Below, in pieces: positions 57,766-64,000 of a stretch of DNA of 64,000 nt (the first letter of the stretch is position 1; each line of letters starts with the position of its first letter). Below the pieces are notes generated by a model. That model was not told where the DNA came from, ran no database searches, and saw nothing but the letters and a program-made list of their open reading frames with translations. The DNA is from Atherix ibis (lineage: Eukaryota; Arthropoda; Insecta; Diptera; Athericidae), in assembly GCA_958298945.1 (NCBI GenBank), contig OY282605.1:23228811-23292810 (forward strand), in the 5' to 3' direction. Both the position numbers and the translations under genes were made by a program.

Positions 57766-58632
57766 GGGTTTTCCAAAAGGAGTGATATGATTTCTTTTTT
57801 GAAAAAATCACTAATTGGTAAGGAAATTCAAATGTTTTTTATTTAATGTCAAGTACAATTGATACAATTAAGTTCTGAATAAAACGTCATTCAAATGGTC
57901 TCCACGACTTCTTTTGCAGGAAAGAATTCGATGAACCCAATTTTCGAGCACTTTTTCCACTAAATCAAGTCGTATGTCATGAATAGCACGTTCAATATTG
58001 ACTTCTAAAGCTTGAAGAGAGTCTGGTTTATTGCTAAAGACCAATGACTTTAAATAACCCCACAAGAAATAGTCTAATGGTGTTAAATCGCAACTTCTTG
58101 GAGGCCATTCAATGTCATAATTTCTTGAAATAATCGAATCTCCAAACTTTTTCGCAATAATTCGGTTGATGCACGTGCTGTGTGCCATAAAAAGTTGGTT
58201 ATCATTCGGCCATAAAAAGTTGGTTATCATCGATCTATACCGCTCTCCATTGACAGTAACGGTGTTACCAGCTTCATTTCAAAAGAAGTATGGACCGATG
58301 ATTCCACCAGACCAAAAACCACACCAAACTGTCAATTTAGGTGAATGTAATGGGTGTTCATGAATAATTTGTGGATTTTCTTCGCACCAGAATCGACAGT
58401 TTTGTTTATTTACCCCACCAATCAGATGTAAGTGAGCGCACGAAAAGTTGCAATTTGAGAACGATTATTTTGATACTAAAATTGAATAATTTGTAAACGT
58501 TGTTCTTGCGTATATTTCTCCACGATGAAATTGTAAAAATTACTGAATACAATGAAAGAAAAAACAGATCATGACATATTACAAATGGCCGAAACATCAC
58601 TTAGAAATCATATCAATCTTATTGGAAAACCC
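57766..58632 (-). mobile_element. rosa-type (DD41D) element with both terminal repeats, internally deleted
   Basis: Terminal repeats GGGTTTTCCAAAAGGAG... and the inverse of GGGTTTTCCAATAAGATTG, about 30 bp imperfect, with TA at the left. At 867 bp it lacks about a third of a full element. The minus strand has the N-terminal helix region (58440-58600), then VTVNG and, from 58230 down, INRIIAKKFGDSIISRN, IEWPPRSCDLTPLDYFLWGYLKSLVFSNKP and a C-terminal SRGDHLNDVLFRT. The spacing of second to third Asp in intact relatives is 41, hence DD41D. A 22-bp tandem duplicate (CCATAAAAAGTTGGTTATCAT) lies near 58188-58231. Confidence 0.85.
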
Positions 58633-58639
58633 TTTATAT

Positions 58640-58738
58640 CGAGCTAAAAGAAAACTATTTTGAGAAATAGAGATATATTTTTCGAAATTTGTTTTGTTTT
58701 CTTTGTTAGGTCGGGTATTTCTCAAACTACCCTAGTAC
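58640..58738 (+). mobile_element. irritans-type mariner, 3' end fragment (H3)
   Basis: It repeats the end of H2 almost exactly (GAAATTTGTTTTGTTTTC, then TCGGGTATTTCTCAAACTACC). It begins where the rosa-type element ends. H3 may be the original end of an irritans copy that the rosa-type elements entered. Confidence 0.75.
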
Positions 58739-60242
58739 TTGAAGAAATGAAGAGAAATGCGTCATAACTTTTTTGACAACCCAATATAAGTAAAATACAT
58801 CTTAGTTAAATAGAGAAAATCCCAAATACAACAAAAACAGTACCTTACTCTATCTAAAGAATCCGACGTAGGATTGTAACTGTATGTTATAATTAAATTT
58901 CTCTAAATAAATAAACGACTTGATCAAAAATTAATCGTCACATAAATAAGAAGCGGAAAAAACAGATTAAGAGCTGCTGCTATAATTTTTTATAGTCTGT
59001 TGGTTTTGACAATGTGTCTAGATATTTTCTATAAATTCCATACATATGTGTGTTATTAAAGGATACTTTGCTCAAACGATATAGTCAGTCAACCTAAAAA
59101 CCTTGACAATCAAAAAAACTGTATGCATGGATGTGTAAAAACATGATTTATTTATAATTAGAACAATATATAAATAATATAGTTGAATATGGTATGTGTA
59201 TTTAGTCATACGACTAAGCGATGACAACTAATTTGTATATTGAACTAACGTTGGAGCTTGTTTGTATGGCAGCGTTTTTATGCATTGGCTTTGAATGCTT
59301 TTGTAAACAATATTGTTAGGCATGGCTAGAGTTGGGGCCTTTGCTTATCGCTGTAATTATCATTTATATTTAGTGCATATATTCGTATTTATATTAGTAG
59401 TGAATTGTTTTGGTTTTCTACTGATTTTTGTTTAAATGCAACTAATTACGTTACTATTCATTTCTCGGCATAACATTTTCTAATGTAACAAGTTCGATAG
59501 TAGGAAGGAGGAAAGCTTATAAAAAGAAACCCTTTTTAAAAATGGGAAATTATAATTTACTAAAAAGTTTGGAATATAATTTAAAAACTAATTTATAGAT
59601 ATGTATAATAATGCCCTTAACGCGTTAGGAATTGTGGAACTGTAATATTATAGGAAATTAAAATTTAATCATGTTATGCGATTATTATTATGACATAGAC
59701 AGTATTGACAAATAAAATCTCTCATGTACACGTATGTAATTTTGCACGAATAGATAAATTATATTGCGTGACCTCGCCGCTAAACTAGATTAAATGAGAA
59801 ATTGTGTCAAAATCTATATTAAATGCGCATTGTTATTTAGAATATTTTCTATGAACTAGAAAATTATGAATATTATATTATACTTGTACTATATTAATTT
59901 ATACAAATATTAATCAATAGTTATTTTTTTCCTTAATTTTTTTATTAATGACTATTTATTTATCTACTCCTTATCAGAAATAGATTTTTTGTTTTTAAAT
60001 AATAAAAAATCCATTTTCTATGGAAAATTTACTATTTGAACAATATAAATTTATTCGTATACATGTTTGTAATTTTAATTTTGAAAAAGTTCTATTTAAG
60101 AAAAAAATATACAAATTTTTAGAGAATTTATTAATTTTCAAATTGCCGATAATTTATTATAGAAAATGTAAATATTATCAGTAAAAGGTTATCCAATTTA
60201 TTGTTTTGGGTAAAAATAAATCCATTATTTTAAGATTTTATT
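58739..60242. other. AT-rich DNA, nothing recognised
   Basis: About 1.5 kb without a credible frame or element signature. Confidence 0.4.
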
Positions 60243-61350
60243 GAACATGATACGGATTGTCCGATTTGGATCAAATATGCACCCTAGTCCCTATTGGCGA
60301 AAAACTCGACTAAGCGATTTTCACAATTTTCTCTTAATGCCAATTTCTTATCATCACTTAGGAAGTTTCGCAATGATAAAAAGAAGATGGTAATCGCTTA
60401 GTGCCAAGTCCGGACTATAAGGTGGATGCATCAAAACTTCCAAACCAAGCACCCAGATTATCTGGTAATACCAGAGATGGAATACAAAACCTCTCCTGTT
60501 GGTCAATTATGGCGGCTTCGGTCAATCGCTAGCTTCAAACGGTCCAATCATTGACATTAGAGGTCCGAATTTAGTTTTTGGCCATATGAAAGCAGCTCAT
60601 AGAAGATGATTATTTTTCAGTCCCACCAAACGAACAGCAAAACCTTTCTGACCATTAGTCCTGGTTTGTCCACCGTTTGAATCGCTTGATCACGCTTTGA
60701 CCATGTTTGTTTTCACACAATATTGTCAGATGTGACCCATTTGTCACCACCAGTCACCATCCGTATACGTAAAGGGCCGATTTCGTTCTGTTTGACCAAG
60801 GTTTCGCAGATGGAAATTCAATCCATCAGATTTTTTTTTGCTCTAATTCGGGTAACACCCAAACATCACGCTTCATTTTCAATCCAGCTCTATGCAGATG
60901 GTTTAAGACTGTTTTGTGGTCGATCTTTACCGCCTGGGCGATGCTACGACTGCTAACTTGCCAGTCCACTTCGACCATTTCCATGATTTTATCGATATTT
61001 TCGAGGACGGGCGTACCTTTGCGAGATGTGTCTTTAACATCAAAAATACCGAAACGAAATCGACAAAACCAAAATTACGCTTAATTGACTGTGACAGTAT
61101 TGGGACCTTAACTTCAGACCTTAAATTGTAAAATATACCGAATTTTCTCTTTGTTAGCTTCCATCTTTTACACCGTATAACTCATAACTGTATCGACAAT
61201 CAAAAAACTGTAAAAGAATTTTTTGTTAGTACGGAATGTCACTTTTCCAACGAGTACAAGTCTGAACCCAGTTGACCAATGCTTTACGAGATATACGAGT
61301 ATGTCACTATAGACATCTGGCGACAAAACGAATGGATTTCTTTTCCCCAA
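60243..61350 (-). mobile_element. mellifera/cecropia-type mariner M2-3, decayed
   Basis: Minus strand: the helix-turn-helix region near 60900-61010 (DKIMEMVEVDWQVSSRSIAQAV), VWVLPE in the linker, TGGDKWVTSDNIV near 60730-60760 (first-Asp region), then SWSKR-like, GLMVRKVLLFVWWD and YELLSYGQKLNSDL. The catalytic C-terminal part runs to about 60250. Stops and deletions are scattered. Boundaries are approximate. Confidence 0.75.
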
Positions 61351-61619
61351 ACTAATATAATTTGAAAAGTAAAATTAAATAAAACTTATTTTCCTATTCG
61401 ATTTTTATAAAAACTTTATTTTAATGTACGAGCCGTTTTTTTTTTGAAAGTGGTATAAGTCAATTTTTTTTTGAAAAAAAAGAAATGAGTTAATGGAAAT
61501 TTTGAATATCCTTTTTTTATATTTATAATCATACATTAAATGGTGCATGATTTAATTATAAATTAATTAAAAGAATTTTAGCTGTAAAATGCTATCGCAA
61601 AAATGTCGTTTTTTTATAG

Positions 61620-62640
61620 TGCGAAATATTTATGTTTGACAGATCACGCGTGACACGTGACGGATGTGTCAAAGTTAAAAGTTCTCAGTTCGAATTGCTA
61701 TTTTTTTATGGAAAGACTTGCATTCGAACAACGCTTAAAAATTATTGAATTTTATTATCAAAACGTTTGCTCTGTGAAAAATGTGTTTCGCTTACTTTGA
61801 CTATTTTATGGTCGTCATAATCGACCTACTGAGCAAGCAATTTAAGCTATTGTGACAAAATTTCATAGCAATTTTAAGCTATTCGACATTAAACTACCAA
61901 TCTGTGTGCGTAAGGTGCGCATAGAGGAAAATATTGCTTCCGTAGCATCCAGTGTTGGTGAAGACCGCGATTTGTCCATCCGTCGCGATTGTGTTACTCG
62001 ACTATGTGGAAGATTTTACGCAAGGATCTTGGTCTGAAAGCGTATAAATTACAGCTCGTACAAGAACTGAAGCCGAACGACCTGTTGAAGCGTCGTATTT
62101 TCGGTGGTTGGCCCTTAGAACACCTTGAGAAAAATCCGTTTTTTACCAAAAATGACAAAAATTTCCATTGTACTAAGAAAAATGCACTGGTTGGTAGAAT
62201 CATTTCTTTAAAGATCACGCCGGCCGCAACGCTACCGTCAATGGCGCCTACTATCGCTCGATGATTTCGAATTCTTTTTGCCCAAAATGCAAGAACTGCT
62301 ATTGGTCGACATGTGGTTTCAACAAGATGGCGTTACATGCCACACAGCACATGAAACAATTAATATATTGAGAAATCAATTCGGTGAGCAATTTATCTTT
62401 GTCGCCTAGATCGTGCGATTTGACGCTTCTAGACTATTTTTTATGGGGATACGTAAAGTCACTGGTCTATGCCTATAAACCAGCGTCACTTTCAGCCTTG
62501 ATGCTTAAAAAAGTGGTTTAAAATTGGACCTCTCGCATGGATCATTTAAAACGTAGTCATGGCCAAAATATAAATTAAATTATCTTTAAAAAGTAAATGG
62601 CAAGCATTGATTTATCGAATCAAATAAAAATTTTATACGC
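61620..62640 (+). mobile_element. rosa-type (DD41D) element, near full length, decayed
   Basis: Contains the most complete rosa-type transposase here. Terminal repeats are not clearly resolved. It is less decayed than most other copies but has no intact frame. Confidence 0.75.
61708..62578 (+). pseudogene. rosa-type transposase, several shifts and stops
   Basis: Starts MERLAFEQRLKIIEFYYQN, then RDLSIRRDCV and WKILRKDLGLKAYKLQLVQEL (helix-turn-helix pair), then LKRRIFGGWPLEHLEKNPFF. The first-Asp region (SDEAHF in relatives) is degenerate. It continues with MWFQQDGVTCHTAHETINIL (second Asp), SCDLTLLDYFLWGYVKSLVYAYKP across shifts (third Asp) and NWTSRMDHLKRSHGQNIN to the stop. Confidence 0.8.
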
Positions 62641-63356
62641 TTTTGCAAACTTTTCTGCGTTTTTTTTGGAAATTTGAAAATATCACTAGTTAACGAAGGT
62701 TTTCATAATTTCATGACAACAAAGATTGTATGTATGCATGGGAGGAAACTGTAACATTTAGATGTTCGCAATACATAGCATCTTGTTGTCTGAAACATAC
62801 TCAAACTATTCCAAATTAAGACTATATTATACCATACAGTGATATGTGTATCGGACTAAACTGAAATATAAGGCTTGCATTGATTTTGTTAACGATTGTT
62901 CAATCACCTGATAATAACATAAATGTCTGTTGTCGCGTTATTCATTTCTTCGAAACGATATAGATTTAAAAGTTGCGAAAACAGCACTAAGAAAGAAGGA
63001 CCATTTATATACAGTTCAAGAGTATAATAACGTAATAAAGAATTGCCGAAAATATATAGGTTCCTTTTATATGAAATGAAACGAGATTTTATCTCAATCA
63101 AATCTACAGACGAAGCAATATCAAACAGGAATTAAAATACCGACGGAGAAATTATAAATTGGCTAAAAATATTTATTTTCTATAAATTGAGGATGAACCG
63201 CAAAAAACTATTGTAGTATAGAAGAAAAGGCTCCATTTAAAGTAAATTTTTTATTTGGAACTCTAGAAAGACCTAAACATCTCAACAAATTACTATGTTG
63301 CCATCGTATGGACCTATATACTTCAAGACCTATTTACTGCCTTACATACCATCTAC
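62641..63356. other. AT-rich DNA, nothing recognised
   Basis: No convincing frame or element. Confidence 0.35.
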
Positions 63357-64000
63357 GATCTGTTCAAAAAGTATCGCGAATTTTGAATTTCCGCGGGTAC
63401 CGTATATTCGATTTTCACTTAATGCGACAAGTTCGGCCATTTTGAATGTTTAGTTATTTTTTGATAGCTGCTTTGCTTGCACGTGTTTTGGCTCGTCTTC
63501 GACTTTTGCTCAATTTCAATCAAAAACAGCATATCATTAACATTGCTAAGGAGCTGTTGCACTCTGTCCGCGATGACCCAAATTTGTTCCAGAGGGTCAT
63601 AACTGGTGACGAATCATGGGTTTATGGTTATGACGTGGAAACCAAAGCTCAATCATCCCAATGGAAACTGCCACACGAGTCAAGACCCGAAAAAAGCGCC
63701 AAGTTCGGTCGAATGTGAAGGTTTTGCTTACAATTTTCTTCGATTGCAGGGGCGTGGTGCATCATGAGTTCTTGCCACAGGGTAGAACGGTCAATAAGGA
63801 ATATTACCTGAAAGTTATGCGCAAGTTGCGCGAAGCAATCCGCCAGAAACGCCCCGATTTGTGGAAGAACAAAAATTGGCTTTTGCCATTTTTGGCCAAA
63901 AATAACACAATAATAATGGCGCAGCCACCATATTTCCCAGATCTGATCCCCTGTGACTTTTTCTTCTTTCCGAAACTGAAGTGCCCAATGAAAGGGACGC
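63357..64000 (+). mobile_element. mariner M1-6, runs off the window edge
   Basis: Starts CGATCTGTTCAAAAAG after TA. The frame joins VLARLRLLLNF to NQKQHIINIAKELL (the family's DNA-binding-domain deletion), then ITGDESWVYGYDVETKAQSS. A shift near 63700 is followed by NVKVLLTIFFDCRGVVHHEF and NKEYYLKVMRKLREAIRQKRP. The HHDNAPAH segment is deleted. The right end is outside the window. Confidence 0.88.

Overview
The window is nuclear DNA of an insect, most likely a higher (schizophoran) fly. The evidence is a strongly AT-rich background, protein genes split by short introns with GT..AG borders, animal-specific gene families, and a very heavy load of insect-type transposons (mariner, rosa/DD41D, P-like, jockey). 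From memory, Mmp2 and Uba1 are close neighbours on Drosophila chromosome arm 2R; this would fit a dipteran syntenic block but I could not check it.

Five host genes are supported. (1) 3182-5246 (+): the last five coding exons of a matrix metalloproteinase, probably Mmp2, with a repeat-expanded hinge and a GPI-signal-like tail. (2) 12283-15462 (-): a compact SIAH/Seven-in-absentia-like RING E3 ligase. (3) 26778-27068 (-): a two-exon gene for the DAPIT/ATP5MK subunit of mitochondrial ATP synthase. (4) 28533-33305 (-): a complete eight-exon ubiquitin-activating enzyme E1 (Uba1). (5) 35215-45829 (-): a KIF12/Klp54D-like kinesin without its first exon(s), with a one-base frameshift in the motor domain. 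A 50-residue secreted-peptide-like ORF (26404) and an unidentified coding relic (50763-51300) are weaker candidates. Uba1 and the SIAH-like protein both belong to the ubiquitin pathway, but nothing here shows they work together.

The rest is mainly layered mobile DNA. A mariner family with TIR CGAGGTCTGTTC has at least seven copies, four of which share one deletion that removes the DNA-binding domain. A rosa-type (DD41D) Tc1/mariner family has at least ten relics; two of them are split by insertions of that mariner. Mellifera/cecropia-, irritans- and mauritiana-type mariners and four jockey-like reverse transcriptase fragments are also present. The block 15.6-25.1 kb is a nested cluster: a P-like element carrying a spliced half-THAP reading frame, inserted with an 8-bp target duplication into a MITE; a second copy inserted into an older copy of itself; and a DUF4806-encoding element ending in a 367-bp foldback.

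From 45.8 kb to the end I see no convincing host exon, only transposon relics in AT-rich DNA. The 5' end of the kinesin gene should lie somewhere in or beyond this region.
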